Positions 42,536 through 51,550 of a stretch of DNA of 64,000 nucleotides are shown piece by piece (positions within the stretch are counted from its first letter, which is position 1; each line of letters starts with the position of its first letter). Below the pieces are notes generated by a model, which saw nothing but the letters and a program-made list of their open reading frames with translations, ran no database searches and had not been told where the DNA came from. Both the position numbers and the translations under genes were made by a program. The DNA comes from Sphingomonas sp. Root720 (GTDB lineage Bacteria > Pseudomonadota > Alphaproteobacteria > Sphingomonadales > Sphingomonadaceae), in contig NZ_LMID01000013.1 of NCBI RefSeq assembly GCF_001428605.1, positions 665,750 to 729,749 of the forward strand, given 5' to 3'.

Positions 42536-44566
42536 TTAGGCGGCAGGCTTTCCCATTGCGGGAAGGGTGAAGCAGAATTCGGCACCGCCCTCCTCGTGGT
42601 TCGAAGCGGTAATGAAGCCGTCATGCGCCATGACGATCGAGTGGCATATGCCAAGGCCTATCCCTAGACCGTCCTCCTTCGTGGTAAAAAACCCTTCGAA
42701 GATACGGTCGATATGGGCGTCTGGAATCCCCGGGCCGGTGTCCCTAATTGACAAAAACAGTCTATTCTTATCGTCCGTCCCCGTTCGAATGGTGATGAGG
42801 CCATCACCGAGACGCTGCGTCGCCAAGGCCTGGATACTATTAAGCAGGAGGTTAACGATCACCTGCTGGAGCTGAATGCGATCGCCTTCTGACTGCGGCA
42901 TGTCCCGGCCGAAGGCCGTCGATATCCGGATGTTTCGCGATTCGATCTCATGGCGCAAAAACGATAACGATTCTTGGGCCACCTTGTTGATGTCGAGGGC
43001 GGACCGTTCTGGTTGACGCTTTGCGGCCATGCCCCGAATGCGCTGCACGATGTCGTTCGCGCGGCGCGCTCCTGCTGCGATCCGCGTCGTCAGCTCTTTG
43101 ACCTTGGCGAGGTTCGGATCTTCGCGCGACAGCCAGCGCAGGCTGGTCTCGGCATTGGTGAGGATCGCGGCGAGCGGTTGATTGACTTCGTGCGCGATCG
43201 ACGTGGTCAATTCCCCGAGCGTCGAAATCCGCGCCGCATGGGTGAAATCCGCCTGAAGCTGGCGGAGCTGCGCTTCCATCTGAAGCTGTGTGGTCACATC
43301 CTGCACGCTGAAGATGGTGACGTCCAACTCGCCCGGCGGGATCGGGTAGGTCACGGAAAGCTGCACATCGACGATTCTGCCGTCGAAGGTGCGGATCTTG
43401 GTCAGTTCGCTGTGGCTCGCCTGGCCATTGAAGCGGCCGACCATGACATTCTTCAGCGTGGCGCGGCTGGCCGCGAACAGGAAGCCCGCCGGGCCGTTCA
43501 GATCGAGCGCGCTGTTGCCGGCGAACATTTCCACCGCCCGGCGGTTGACGTCGGTTACGGTGACTGTTTCATTCGCGAGATCGAGAAGCTCCGGGTGATC
43601 GTCTAGATATTGGCTGAAATCCTCGACGCCGCTGGATTTCAGCCCGGCGTAGATCTTGCCCATATTGCTGGCGTCGACCTGAAGCAGCGCCGTCGGCATG
43701 TAATGGATCAGCTTGCGGTAGCGCGCTTCGCTGGCGCGCAGATAGAGATAGGAGCGGTCGTCGTCGGCGGTGCCGTTCACGGCGACGAAGACCCGGTTCG
43801 GCCGGTCGCTCAACCACAGCGTCACCACCGGCTCACGCAGGATCCCGTCGGAGGCGAGCTGTCTCCGGCAGATTTTTCCAGGCGTGTTCGCCGATGCCGC
43901 CTCGACGAGAAGATCCGCCAGGATGGCACGGCTGTCGAGGGGCCAGAACGCCGCGACAGACTGCCCGATCATCACCGCGCGACCGCGGTTTCCGCCGACC
44001 AGGCGGACGGTGCGGTCGTTGACGTCGATGACGCGGGCGGCCTGCACGATATCGAACAGCCGTGCTTCCCGTCCCACTTCGGCCGAATCTGCCGCGATGA
44101 TCTCTTCGATGATCGTTCGCGCGTCGCTGATGTCGATTTCCCAGCTTGCCGCCGTCAACCGATCGGGGATGTGCCAGTCGCTCCCACCCGATTCGTTTTG
44201 CGTCAGCGAGCGGCGCCCATATTCGACCACTTCGCCGGGGGTGCCGTCGGCATGAAAGCGGACATATTGCCTGACATCGGCGGTGACCAGCGTGCCGGAG
44301 AAGTTGCGGCGAGTGACTTGCCCCTGCCAGACCCCCTCCTGCAGCAGCAGGCGCCAATGGTTCTGCTCCTTGTCGTTCTGCTCCGAAAGCCGGTCGATAC
44401 TCTGGCCGACGATCGTCAGCGCGGGCCAGCCGTAGAGGGCTTCGGATGCGGGATTCCAATATTGGACGGTGCCTGCATGATCGAGGATGATCACGCTGTC
44501 CGAGGCCATGTCGGCAATGTGGAGGTCCGGCCTTGCCGCCATCGCGCCCGACACGGTGAGCGTCAT
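42536..44566 (-). CDS. PAS-domain sensor histidine kinase
   Basis: 676 residues, no clear membrane segments, so a cytoplasmic sensor. A PAS domain fills residues about 15-130 (VIILDHAGTVQYWNPASEAL) and at least one more PAS-like region lies near 290-420. The HisKA phospho-acceptor is in SIAHEVNQPLAAI at about 458. HATPase boxes follow: NLLLNSIQAL, RDTGPGIPDAH and GLGIGLGICHSIV. This is the FixL/NtrY-like NQPLAA subgroup. The start overlaps the stop of a single-domain receiver gene (ATGA), so kinase and receiver are made together. Confidence 0.92.
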   Translation of the reverse strand: MTLTVSGAMAARPDLHIADMASDSVIILDHAGTVQYWNPASEALYGWPALTIVGQSIDRLSEQNDKEQNHWRLLLQEGVWQGQVTRRNFSGTLVTADVRQYVRFHADGTPGEVVEYGRRSLTQNESGGSDWHIPDRLTAASWEIDISDARTIIEEIIAADSAEVGREARLFDIVQAARVIDVNDRTVRLVGGNRGRAVMIGQSVAAFWPLDSRAILADLLVEAASANTPGKICRRQLASDGILREPVVTLWLSDRPNRVFVAVNGTADDDRSYLYLRASEARYRKLIHYMPTALLQVDASNMGKIYAGLKSSGVEDFSQYLDDHPELLDLANETVTVTDVNRRAVEMFAGNSALDLNGPAGFLFAASRATLKNVMVGRFNGQASHSELTKIRTFDGRIVDVQLSVTYPIPPGELDVTIFSVQDVTTQLQMEAQLRQLQADFTHAARISTLGELTTSIAHEVNQPLAAILTNAETSLRWLSREDPNLAKVKELTTRIAAGARRANDIVQRIRGMAAKRQPERSALDINKVAQESLSFLRHEIESRNIRISTAFGRDMPQSEGDRIQLQQVIVNLLLNSIQALATQRLGDGLITIRTGTDDKNRLFLSIRDTGPGIPDAHIDRIFEGFFTTKEDGLGIGLGICHSIVMAHDGFITASNHEEGGAEFCFTLPAMGKPAA

Positions 44567-44937
44567 TGCCCGATCCCGAGGGCGTCGTTGATTGCGCCGA
44601 GCAGCGCATTGTCCGCGACCGGCTTGGTCAGCCAGGCGCGGGCGCCCAAGGCGAGCGACTGTCCGCGACTTTGCTCGTCGATCACCGAGGTCAGTACGAT
44701 GGCCGGCAACGACGATCCGAGACTGTGCAGATGCTGCAACAGCTCGAGCCCGTTCATGCCGGGCATGCGGATATCGGTGATGAGGCAGTCGAAGGCGAGG
44801 CGTCGATATTGCGCCAGGAAGCTGGAAGCGCCGTCAAAGGTGCGACAGGCAAAGCCTTCCACCATCAGCAGATCGGACAAGGCTTCACGGATCGCCTCAT
44901 CATCATCCACGATTGCGACCATATGGACCTGGGACAA
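44563..44937 (-). CDS. Single-domain response regulator receiver
   Basis: 124 residues, only a CheY-like receiver: acidic pair in IVDDDEAI, phospho-acceptor aspartate in LITDIRMPGMNG, Thr in IVLTSVID and the lysine in AWLTKPVAD. There is no output domain. Coupled upstream of the kinase, it could act as a phosphate sink or as a relay towards the FixJ-type protein encoded at 45040-45693. Confidence 0.92.
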   Translation of the reverse strand: MSQVHMVAIVDDDEAIREALSDLLMVEGFACRTFDGASSFLAQYRRLAFDCLITDIRMPGMNGLELLQHLHSLGSSLPAIVLTSVIDEQSRGQSLALGARAWLTKPVADNALLGAINDALGIGQ

Positions 44938-45039
44938 AGCGAATCAATCCTCATACTGGGCAACCATGGCCGACATGTGCTTGTCGCGCGCTCGGCGCCC
45001 GACGGTAATCATACCAAGGTGTAGGGTCGGGTTTAGACT

Positions 45040-45693
45040 CTAGGCGGGTTTGGCCTCGCGGATATTGGCGGGCAGGTTCTCCCAGGCCCGGATCAGTTCC
45101 CCGATCGACGCGGCACCCATCTTCTTCATCACATTGCTGCGATGGAGTTTGACGGTGATCTCGGTGATGCCGAGATCATAGGCGATCTGCTTGTTGAGGC
45201 GCCCTCGCGCCACCTCGCGCATCACCTGGCCCTCGCGCGGCGTTAGCTTCGAAAAACGGTCGACATGCTGCTGGACGATGCGCGCACTTGCCCGTTGCAC
45301 GGCGTCGCGCTCGATGCCCGAGATGACGGCGTCGATCAAAGTCTGGTCGCGGACGGGCTTGGTCAGGAAGTCGACGGCGCCCGCCTTCATCGCCTGGACC
45401 GACATGGGGATGTCGCCATGACCGGTCAGGAAAACGATCGGCTTGGTTATACCGCCCGCGGCCAGCCGCTGTTGCAGGTCGAGGCCGCTCAGTCCGGGCA
45501 TCCGCACGTCGAGGACGAGACAGGCCGTCTGTTCGAGCGACGGGGAGTCGAGCAATTCGCGGGTCGAAGCATAGCAGAGCGCATCGAGCCCAACCGATAG
45601 CAACAGCTCGCGTATGGCTTCGCGAACGTCCTCGTCATCGTCGACGATGAGGACGAGGGGTGGCTCTTCCGCAGTGGCTGCGTCGGTCATCAT
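45040..45693 (-). CDS. FixJ/NarL-type response regulator
   Basis: 217 residues from ATG 45693 (ATG-ATG pair after AGGGG). The receiver (LIVDDDEDVREAI, LVLDVRMPGLSG, FLTKPV) is followed by a LuxR-type helix-turn-helix (LTPREGQVMREVARGRLNKQ and ITEITVKLHRSNVMKKMGA). This is the FixJ subgroup that partners PAS kinases such as the one at 42536. It should bind DNA when phosphorylated. The target genes are unknown; the neighbouring metabolic genes (MBL fold, flavoprotein dehydrogenase) are candidates. Confidence 0.93.
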   Translation of the reverse strand: MMTDAATAEEPPLVLIVDDDEDVREAIRELLLSVGLDALCYASTRELLDSPSLEQTACLVLDVRMPGLSGLDLQQRLAAGGITKPIVFLTGHGDIPMSVQAMKAGAVDFLTKPVRDQTLIDAVISGIERDAVQRASARIVQQHVDRFSKLTPREGQVMREVARGRLNKQIAYDLGITEITVKLHRSNVMKKMGAASIGELIRAWENLPANIREAKPA

Positions 45694-45780
45694 ATATCCC
45701 CTGTCATCTGCGCCGTGGCGGGATGATATGAATCCCGACCATGGACGCAAGGGCGGGTCCGGAACGATTTTCCGTATCCG

Positions 45781-46062
45781 TCACAGCAACGCCATGCCGC
45801 CATCGGCGCGCAGATTGATCCCTGTCCCGATCGGCCCAACGTTCAGGACGCGGTCCTGGGCCATGGCGGGAGCCAGTTTCACGTCGACCGACTTTTGCGT
45901 GCCGGCCAGCCCGTTTCGGGCGTCGGCGACGGGCAAGGTGTCGATCGGTGCAGCGCGCACGAGGACGCCGACAAAGCCCTGGGTGCTCGGTTCGAGAGCC
46001 TGGGCAAGTGTGGGCGGACCCGACAGCACTGACAGGCCAACGCAAGCCGGAATATTCGACAT
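45781..46062 (-). CDS. Unrecognised 93-aa protein downstream of the MBL gene
   Basis: ATG 46062 has an AGGAG site 6 bases upstream, which supports expression. The protein is neutral, rich in Ala, Gly, Leu and Val, with a mildly hydrophobic N-terminus (NIPACVGLSVLSGPPTLAQA) that is not a clear signal. I know no family for it. It could be a short secreted or carrier-like protein made with the MBL enzyme, 127 bases upstream. Confidence 0.55.
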   Translation of the reverse strand: MSNIPACVGLSVLSGPPTLAQALEPSTQGFVGVLVRAAPIDTLPVADARNGLAGTQKSVDVKLAPAMAQDRVLNVGPIGTGINLRADGGMALL

Positions 46063-46188
46063 GACCATCTCCTTTCGATCGTGATCGGCGTCTGGCCGCG
46101 CAAGCGCGGACGCTGTTGGGTGTTGGGTAGGGCCGACCGGGCGCTGGCGGGGTGGGATTGGCGCGCGCCGGCCGGCTTGGCAGGATGA

Positions 46189-47103
46189 TCAATAATCCCA
46201 GAAGCCCGCCACCCAGCGGAAGGCATCGCCGCTGATCGCGACGCGGCCGACGGACGGGAAAGGCAGGTGCGTAGCGACCAGCAGTTCGCCGGTCGCGGCA
46301 GCCTCTCGGAGTAGGGCGATCCGCACGCGCACCGACTCGGTGGGGTCATGCTCGAAGCCATTGTGCCAATCGGGATGATCGAACCCGACCGGGAAGATGG
46401 CATCGCCAGCGAAGACCAGCCGCTCGCCACCCGACACCAGGCGGACCACGGCGTGGCCGGGCGTGTGGCCGCCGGTCAGATGCGCGGTGACGCCCGGGGC
46501 GACCTCGACATCCCGCTCGAACGTCCGCAGCTGGCCACGATAGGCGTCCATGAACTGCGCGGCGGTCGAGCGGAGCACGTCCGGCACCGGGTTCGGCATT
46601 TCGGTGTTCGAGAAATCGGGCGTCGCCCAGAAATCGACTTCGGCCGCCGCGACGTGGATCCGCAGGTCGGGACGCAGCCGATCTTTCACATCCTGGACGA
46701 GCAGGCCGCCGATATGGTCCATATGCATATGGGTCAGGACGACGTCGGTGACCGACGCCAGATCTATTCCGGCCGCGGCGAGCCGCTGCGGAAAGAGGCC
46801 GGCGCGCGGGAAACCGGGAAACTGCCCGCCCAAACCGCAATCGACCAGGATGACGTGATCCCCGCTCCGCACGACGAGCACGTTCAGCGGCCAATCGAAC
46901 GCGTCTGGCGGCAGGAACATGGACTCGAGCCATGCCGCCCGGATCAGTGGATCTGCATTGGTAGCCATGGTTTCGGTGGGCAGGGGCAGGACCCCGTCGC
47001 TGACCACGAGCACATCGAGCTCGCCGACCCGCAGCGCGTACCGCGACGGGACCATGTCTTCGGTGCCCGGATCGGCGGGGCGTGCGATAATATCCAGCTT
47101 CAT
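46189..47103 (-). CDS. Metallo-beta-lactamase-fold hydrolase (AHL lactonase/glyoxalase II-like)
   Basis: 304 residues from ATG 47103, where GAGGAGG sits 6 bases upstream; the frame is open further upstream without a site. The metal motif is THMHMDHIGG (HxHxDH, residues 125-130), followed by the histidine in GGHTPGHA, the aspartate in FAGDAIFP and a late histidine in ATHLPFP. No signal peptide is visible. The family hydrolyses lactones, thioesters or other esters. The substrate is not visible. Confidence 0.85.
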   Translation of the reverse strand: MKLDIIARPADPGTEDMVPSRYALRVGELDVLVVSDGVLPLPTETMATNADPLIRAAWLESMFLPPDAFDWPLNVLVVRSGDHVILVDCGLGGQFPGFPRAGLFPQRLAAAGIDLASVTDVVLTHMHMDHIGGLLVQDVKDRLRPDLRIHVAAAEVDFWATPDFSNTEMPNPVPDVLRSTAAQFMDAYRGQLRTFERDVEVAPGVTAHLTGGHTPGHAVVRLVSGGERLVFAGDAIFPVGFDHPDWHNGFEHDPTESVRVRIALLREAAATGELLVATHLPFPSVGRVAISGDAFRWVAGFWDY

Positions 47104-47543
47104 GTTCTTCCTCCTCATCCGCCGCCTCATCGCGACAGGGAGAAAACTAGGTCGGTGCGGATCGGCGGTCGATTTGGGTCGAGGGCTGGAGCGGGCCATA
47201 CGATGGTATAGGTCCCGGCATCCGAATGGCGGGGCGGCTGATACCTCGAGCAGTGGCCGCGGGCGGGTTTGCGCTAGGCGCACAGCTTCGATCCTACAGC
47301 CAGCGATGCGAACGGAAATCGGACGAGCGGATGCCGTCGCGGCTGGGATGCCGCCTTGAGGGCGCTGACATGTGGGCTAGGCATCGGAAGCACCGGCGGG
47401 TATCGCCATGCCAACGGGGCGCGAGCGTTTTATCGCTTCGAGCGCAATAGCACGCGGCCTGTGTAGGCTGCGATTGAGGTCGCTGTCGGTGGAGACAGGT
47501 CTGGCAGCGCCCCGGCGCTATGCGCCGCCTGGTGCGGTTTGTT
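47104..47543. other. Gap between the 136-aa unknown and the MBL gene
   Basis: 440 bases. A GC-rich hairpin-like stretch near 47510-47530 follows the 136-aa stop and may end its transcript. The MBL promoter must lie close to 47150-47250. I see no gene. Confidence 0.35.
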
Positions 47544-47954
47544 TCAGCGGCGGGGACGAGCGCCCGCCAGCAGCCGGCGCACTTCGGCCAGCGCTGCATC
47601 GGAGTAGCCGGCGGTGCGGATCCGGTCGATTTCCATCGGCGGCAGCGCTTCGTCGTTGGTACGCAGCAGGATGCAGTAGCGGCGCAGTGCCTCCAGCTTC
47701 GGATCTGCCAGTTGGTTCACCGGGCGAGATCCGAACAGCCGACCGAACAGGCGCGCCATGCCCACGGGCGGGTAGATGCTGGAGCGATGATCGAAGAGGG
47801 AGATCGCCACGACGCATTGCTCGCGCCCGGTAAGCCCCGGCGGCAGCGACTTCTGCGCGCTGGCCGGATGCCCGACAGGAGCATCGGCAGTGGAAGGCGG
47901 CGTGGAGATCTCCAAGCATTCGGTGCCAGACCAATTATGCGTTTCGAGAAGCAT
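47544..47954 (-). CDS. Unrecognised 136-aa protein after the flavoprotein gene
   Basis: ATG 47954 is preceded by AAAGGAG with 7-base spacing, so the gene is probably real. The first 65 residues are low in structure; the second half looks helical (NQLADPKLEALRRYCILLRT, SDAALAEVRRLLAGARPRR). There is no signal or membrane segment. It follows the NADH dehydrogenase-like gene by 84 bases and may be co-transcribed. No function can be assigned. Confidence 0.6.
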   Translation of the reverse strand: MLLETHNWSGTECLEISTPPSTADAPVGHPASAQKSLPPGLTGREQCVVAISLFDHRSSIYPPVGMARLFGRLFGSRPVNQLADPKLEALRRYCILLRTNDEALPPMEIDRIRTAGYSDAALAEVRRLLAGARPRR

Positions 47955-48038
47955 GGCGCAGCTCCTTTGGGGGGAACGGCAACGGGAAATCGATGCCCGA
48001 AAGCCCGTTGCCGTCGGTGTCTTGGTTGGCGGCGGCCC

Positions 48039-49250
48039 TCAAAAGTCGATCGTGCGGGCGGCCAGGACATTCTCATAGGCCGCTGCCCGATCGGCGGCGG
48101 GGGGATAGATCCAGACCTCGTTGATCTCCTTCTTGATCCCCTTGGCCTGGGCGCCGGTGACTTCGACCTTCGAGTCCCAGCCACGAGCGAAGATGGCGTG
48201 ATCCGGACCCAGATCGAGGCAGACGACATAGGCCGGTTGATCATAAGGCAGCGTCGGTTCGCCGAGCAGATCGGCGGCGGCATTATGCCCGGCGAACGCG
48301 CCGAGGCGGCGGGCATGCTGGCACGACATTGCGGCGACGTTGCCCTGACTGTCGGTCTGTGCCTTCGCAGTGTCGCCGGTCGCGAAGATTTTCGGCGCTC
48401 CCGGTACGCGAAGGTCGGGTTCGACGATCGTGCGACCGAGATTGTCGCGATCTGCCGGAAGTTGGGCGGTGAGCGGCGATGCGCGCATTCCGCCAGACCA
48501 GATCACCGTGGAGGTCTCGATGCGCTCGCCGTCGCTGAGCGTAACGCCATCCGCATCGAGCGCGGCGACGCCGACGTTGAGCCGGGTCTCGATGCCCAGC
48601 GCGCGCAGTCTTTCTTCGATGAAGGGCCGTGGCTCGTCGCCCATCGCCGCTGCGACATGGTCCGAGCGATCGACGATGACCACGCGAACGGCGCTGTCCT
48701 CGCCGAGGATCTCGCGCAGGCGGGCGGGCATCTCGGTCGCATATTCTAGACCGGTGAACCCTGCGCCCCCGACGACGACGGTGTTGCGGCCGGGCGATGC
48801 CGCCTTTTCCGCCAGCCCCTGCAGGTGACGATCGAGCATGACCGCTTCGTCCAACTGCGTGGCGGCAAAGCCGAATTCGGCCAAGCCCGGGATGGGGGGG
48901 CTGAAACCTTCGCTGCCGGCAGCGAGGACCAGGCGCTCATAGGGCAGGCTGCTCGTGCTGCCATCGGACGCTGCGACGGTAATGGTCGACGCGCCGTTGT
49001 CGATCGCTTCGACGCGGCCCACATGATGGCGGATGTCAGTAGCTGCGAACAGGTCGGTCAGAGGCGCGACCATGGTCTCGGGATTGCGTTCGTACAGGCG
49101 CGGGCGGATGACCATCACCGGCTCCGGCGACACCACCGTGATCGCCAGTTCATCCGGCGACACACCCTTTTCGTCACGCATGCGCGACGCTTCGAGCGCG
49201 GCCATCGTCCCTGCGAAACCCGAACCGACGATCAATATGTTCCTGGGCAT
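48039..49250 (-). CDS. Type II NADH dehydrogenase-like FAD oxidoreductase
   Basis: 403 residues. It has the FAD Rossmann motif (ILIVGSGFAGTMAALEA), the NAD(H) motif (VVVGGAGFTGLEYATE) and the late FAD-contact FATGDTAKAQ. The layout is that of Ndh-2 and related sulfide or ferredoxin reductases. Ndh-2 passes electrons from NADH to quinone at the membrane surface without pumping protons. The C-terminus lacks a strong amphipathic membrane helix that I can identify, so a soluble role is possible. ATG 49250 has AGGACAGG upstream. Confidence 0.83.
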   Translation of the reverse strand: MPRNILIVGSGFAGTMAALEASRMRDEKGVSPDELAITVVSPEPVMVIRPRLYERNPETMVAPLTDLFAATDIRHHVGRVEAIDNGASTITVAASDGSTSSLPYERLVLAAGSEGFSPPIPGLAEFGFAATQLDEAVMLDRHLQGLAEKAASPGRNTVVVGGAGFTGLEYATEMPARLREILGEDSAVRVVIVDRSDHVAAAMGDEPRPFIEERLRALGIETRLNVGVAALDADGVTLSDGERIETSTVIWSGGMRASPLTAQLPADRDNLGRTIVEPDLRVPGAPKIFATGDTAKAQTDSQGNVAAMSCQHARRLGAFAGHNAAADLLGEPTLPYDQPAYVVCLDLGPDHAIFARGWDSKVEVTGAQAKGIKKEINEVWIYPPAADRAAAYENVLAARTIDF

Positions 49251-50021
49251 GATCCTGTCCTTTTCCTGAAATTCGAATGAGTTATCCGAAGGAATATCTC
49301 GCGTCCGAAATCTCTTTCGACAGCGTCCGTTGTACGGGAGGGAAGAAAAGGCGTCGAGAATGAGGGATCCTATACTAAGGTTCAGCGTCGCCTGTTCGCG
49401 GGGTTAGCCGAACGTCCGCTTCCGCGTGTCTTCGGCTAGAAGCGGACGGGCAGTTCCCGACCAAACCACGTCGTCCGCGGGTCGCGCTTTCAACGACAGC
49501 TTCTGCTAACACCCGTCGCTCGGCCGGCGTGAAACCGTCTGGCAGCAACACGCCTCAATGTCGGTCGTTCGAGGTCACTTCCGGCTGTCCCGTAAGCTGC
49601 CGTTCGCGCGGCCGTCCGAGTCCTGGGAGAGCTGCGCACCGATGCTGGCAGATCGGTCAGGGTCACGGATTCAGCGAGATTGTCGCGCATATAGGCTTCG
49701 GCGCGCCGAACGCTGTCGGGAAGTGGCCCGTGATTGGCGGTAACATCGGAATGGTGCAGCACCAGATGCCGCACCAGCAGATCGAGCACTGAGGTCCCCA
49801 GGCCCGTCATGCGGCAGCGACGCCTGGGTCAGGATGTAGCGGACGAGATCGAGCGTGCCGGAGACATCGTCGGAAGCGGCTGACATCAGCGGAACGCGGC
49901 GATTGCAGATACGTCGACCCACCCTGGTCCGGGCCTGGGCGGGATGTCGGACCACCTGGTCGCGGCCCGACTCCGACGTTTCTGGCCCGCGCGGCCGCCC
50001 GTCATCCAGCCGATCAGCCGA
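49251..50021. other. Gap with AraC relic between blocks D and E
   Basis: About 770 bases. The left part should carry the flavoprotein promoter. The middle and right hold a decayed AraC-type gene. At 50008-50031 there are three copies of AGCCGATC overlapping the stop of the next gene. Confidence 0.5.
49490..49900 (-). pseudogene. Frameshifted AraC-family regulator relic
   Basis: Two minus-strand frames give consecutive parts of one protein: TLDLVRYILTQASLPHD near 49810-49875, then GLGTSVLDLLVRHLVLHHSD and VRRAEAYMRDNLAESVTLTD after a frameshift close to 49805. The latter is the start of an AraC DNA-binding domain, and the frame is lost again in the helix-turn-helix. The ligand-binding N-terminal part is absent. 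Confidence 0.7.
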
Positions 50022-50939
50022 TCAGCCGATCTTGCGGAGATAGTCGAACGACGTCCGGATTTCCTTCATCGGGTCCGCCGAACGATCATATTCGACGTAG
50101 AAATGATCGACCCCCGCCTTGCGCGCTTTTCGGATCAGCGCCTTGAGATCGATGATGCCACCGCCGACGACGGTGAAATCCCCATCGGGCGCCATATCCT
50201 TGACGTGGACGAGCCGGAACCGCCCGGGATAATTGTGCAGATAGGCGATCGGGTCGGCCTTGGCCTTGCGAAACCAGTAGAAGTCCATCTCCATCTTCAC
50301 CCTGTCGGGATCGGTACCCTTCAGGATGAGGTCGTAGATCACGTCATTGCCCAGCCGCGCCAGTTCGCGGTCGTGGTTGTGGAAGGCGAAGGTCAACCCT
50401 TCCCGCGCGCACGCCTGGCCCGCGGCGTTGAAGGCGCGGATGAAGGCGTCGAGGATGTCGCGCGTCGCCAGGTGCGGTGTCATCAGGATCGGCCACACCA
50501 CATAGGACTGGCCCAGGATCTTGGCCGAGCGGATCGCTTCGTCGACCAGGGCCGCGGCCTTGTCGGGCTGTAGCAGAGCGACATAATTGGCACGGTTCTG
50601 CTCGGTGCTGATCTGGCGCTTCGACCAGGCCGAGAAGGACGCGTACAACTCGGTCGAGGCGATATGCTGCGACGGCGACACCAGGCCATATTTGTCGAGC
50701 AGACCACGCACGAGCGCAGGATCCCGCCCGAAGCTGCCGATCGTCTCGACCTCCTTGTAACCGATGCGCGCGATTTGGCGCAGCGTCCCTTCGAAATCCT
50801 GCTCCAGCGGCGCAATGACGGTGAAGAGCTGCAACCCCCAACGCCGCGCCGCTCCCCGATGTGCCGCCCATCCGGTCGCCGGCAGCGCCCCCGCCAGCAT
50901 GGCGAGCGCAGACCGTTCCAGAAACTGCCGTCGATCCAT
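50022..50939 (-). CDS. Tat-exported xylose-isomerase-like TIM barrel (3-keto-glycoside block, copy 1)
   Basis: 305 residues from ATG 50939, with CAGGAG 8 bases upstream. The N-terminus has a twin-arginine signal (MDRRQFLERSALAMLAGALP). The barrel is of the sugar phosphate isomerase/epimerase (AP endonuclease 2) family: GLQLFTVIAPLEQDFEG, AFHNHDRE, EMDFYWFRKA and LVHVKDMAPDGD with metal ligands. It resembles the protein at 62427-63380 throughout. Proteins of this fold next to DUF1080 genes act on 3-keto-glycosides. A LacI-type operator lies 24 bases before the start. Confidence 0.87.
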   Translation of the reverse strand: MDRRQFLERSALAMLAGALPATGWAAHRGAARRWGLQLFTVIAPLEQDFEGTLRQIARIGYKEVETIGSFGRDPALVRGLLDKYGLVSPSQHIASTELYASFSAWSKRQISTEQNRANYVALLQPDKAAALVDEAIRSAKILGQSYVVWPILMTPHLATRDILDAFIRAFNAAGQACAREGLTFAFHNHDRELARLGNDVIYDLILKGTDPDRVKMEMDFYWFRKAKADPIAYLHNYPGRFRLVHVKDMAPDGDFTVVGGGIIDLKALIRKARKAGVDHFYVEYDRSADPMKEIRTSFDYLRKIG

Positions 50940-50962
50940 CGCACTGACTCCTGAGAATAAAG

Positions 50963-50978
50963 ATGTAATCGTTATCAT
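50963..50978. promoter_or_regulatory. LacI-type operator S1
   Basis: ATGTAATCGTTATCAT, 24 bases upstream of the minus-strand isomerase start and within the divergent gap shared with the Dabb gene. Confidence 0.7.
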
Positions 50979-51089
50979 CGTTCAATTTGGACGCGGCTTT
51001 GTCAATGGCAGTCCTATCGATCGACACGATTTCCGCCGACCAAATCCCGACGGGGAGCAGTTGACATCCGATGTCCCGGGAAGGCACCA

Positions 51090-51105
51090 CCGTAATCGGT
51101 TACAT
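51090..51105. promoter_or_regulatory. LacI-type operator S2
   Basis: CCGTAATCGGTTACAT, ending 15 bases before the Dabb start, just before its ribosome-binding site. A repressor here would block initiation or elongation directly. Confidence 0.7.
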
Positions 51106-51120
51106 ATGCAGGAGGCGATG

Positions 51121-51531
51121 ATGCCGAAGAAGAGGGTTCGTTGGTCGCTGGCCATAATGACGGCAGCGGCGGTCGCCATGGGCAGCGTCGCGGGCAGCCC
51201 CGCATCGGCGCAAGACCTTTCGGGCACCTTCGTCCACCACGTCTATTTCTGGCTCAAGCAGCCCAACAGCGCCGGGGATCGCGCCAGGCTCATCGACGGA
51301 CTGAAGACGCTGTCCTCGGTGAAGACGATCAAGGCTCACCATATCGGCGTTCCGGCCGCGACCGACCGGCCGGTGATCGACAAATCCTATTCCGTCTCTT
51401 GGATGCTGGTCTTCGCCAGCAAGGCGGATCAGGATTCCTATCAGGTCGATCCGATCCACCTCGCGTTCGTCGAGCATCTGTCGCCGTTGTGGGAGCGCGT
51501 CGTCGTCTATGATGCGGAAGCGATCGACTGA
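51121..51531 (+). CDS. Secreted stress-responsive Dabb-domain protein
   Basis: 136 residues from ATG 51121 (GGAGG 5 bases upstream). A signal peptide ending near SPASAQ precedes one A/B-barrel (Dabb) domain: FVHHVYFWLKQPNSAGDR, HHIGVPAATDRPVIDKSYSV and YQVDPIHLAFVEHL. Dabb proteins are dimeric and often bind small ligands, and they occur in bacterial 3-keto-sugar loci. A ligand-holding or cyclase-like role in the periplasm is possible. It is transcribed away from the isomerase and converges on DUF1080. Confidence 0.83.
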   Translation: MPKKRVRWSLAIMTAAAVAMGSVAGSPASAQDLSGTFVHHVYFWLKQPNSAGDRARLIDGLKTLSSVKTIKAHHIGVPAATDRPVIDKSYSVSWMLVFASKADQDSYQVDPIHLAFVEHLSPLWERVVVYDAEAID

Positions 51532-51550
51532 ACCGGCTTCGACCGCGCGA

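Noticed and set aside
50008..50031. Three copies of AGCCGATC at the end of the TIM-barrel gene
   Set aside because: Short and overlapping the stop codon; a simple slippage repeat with no sign of function.
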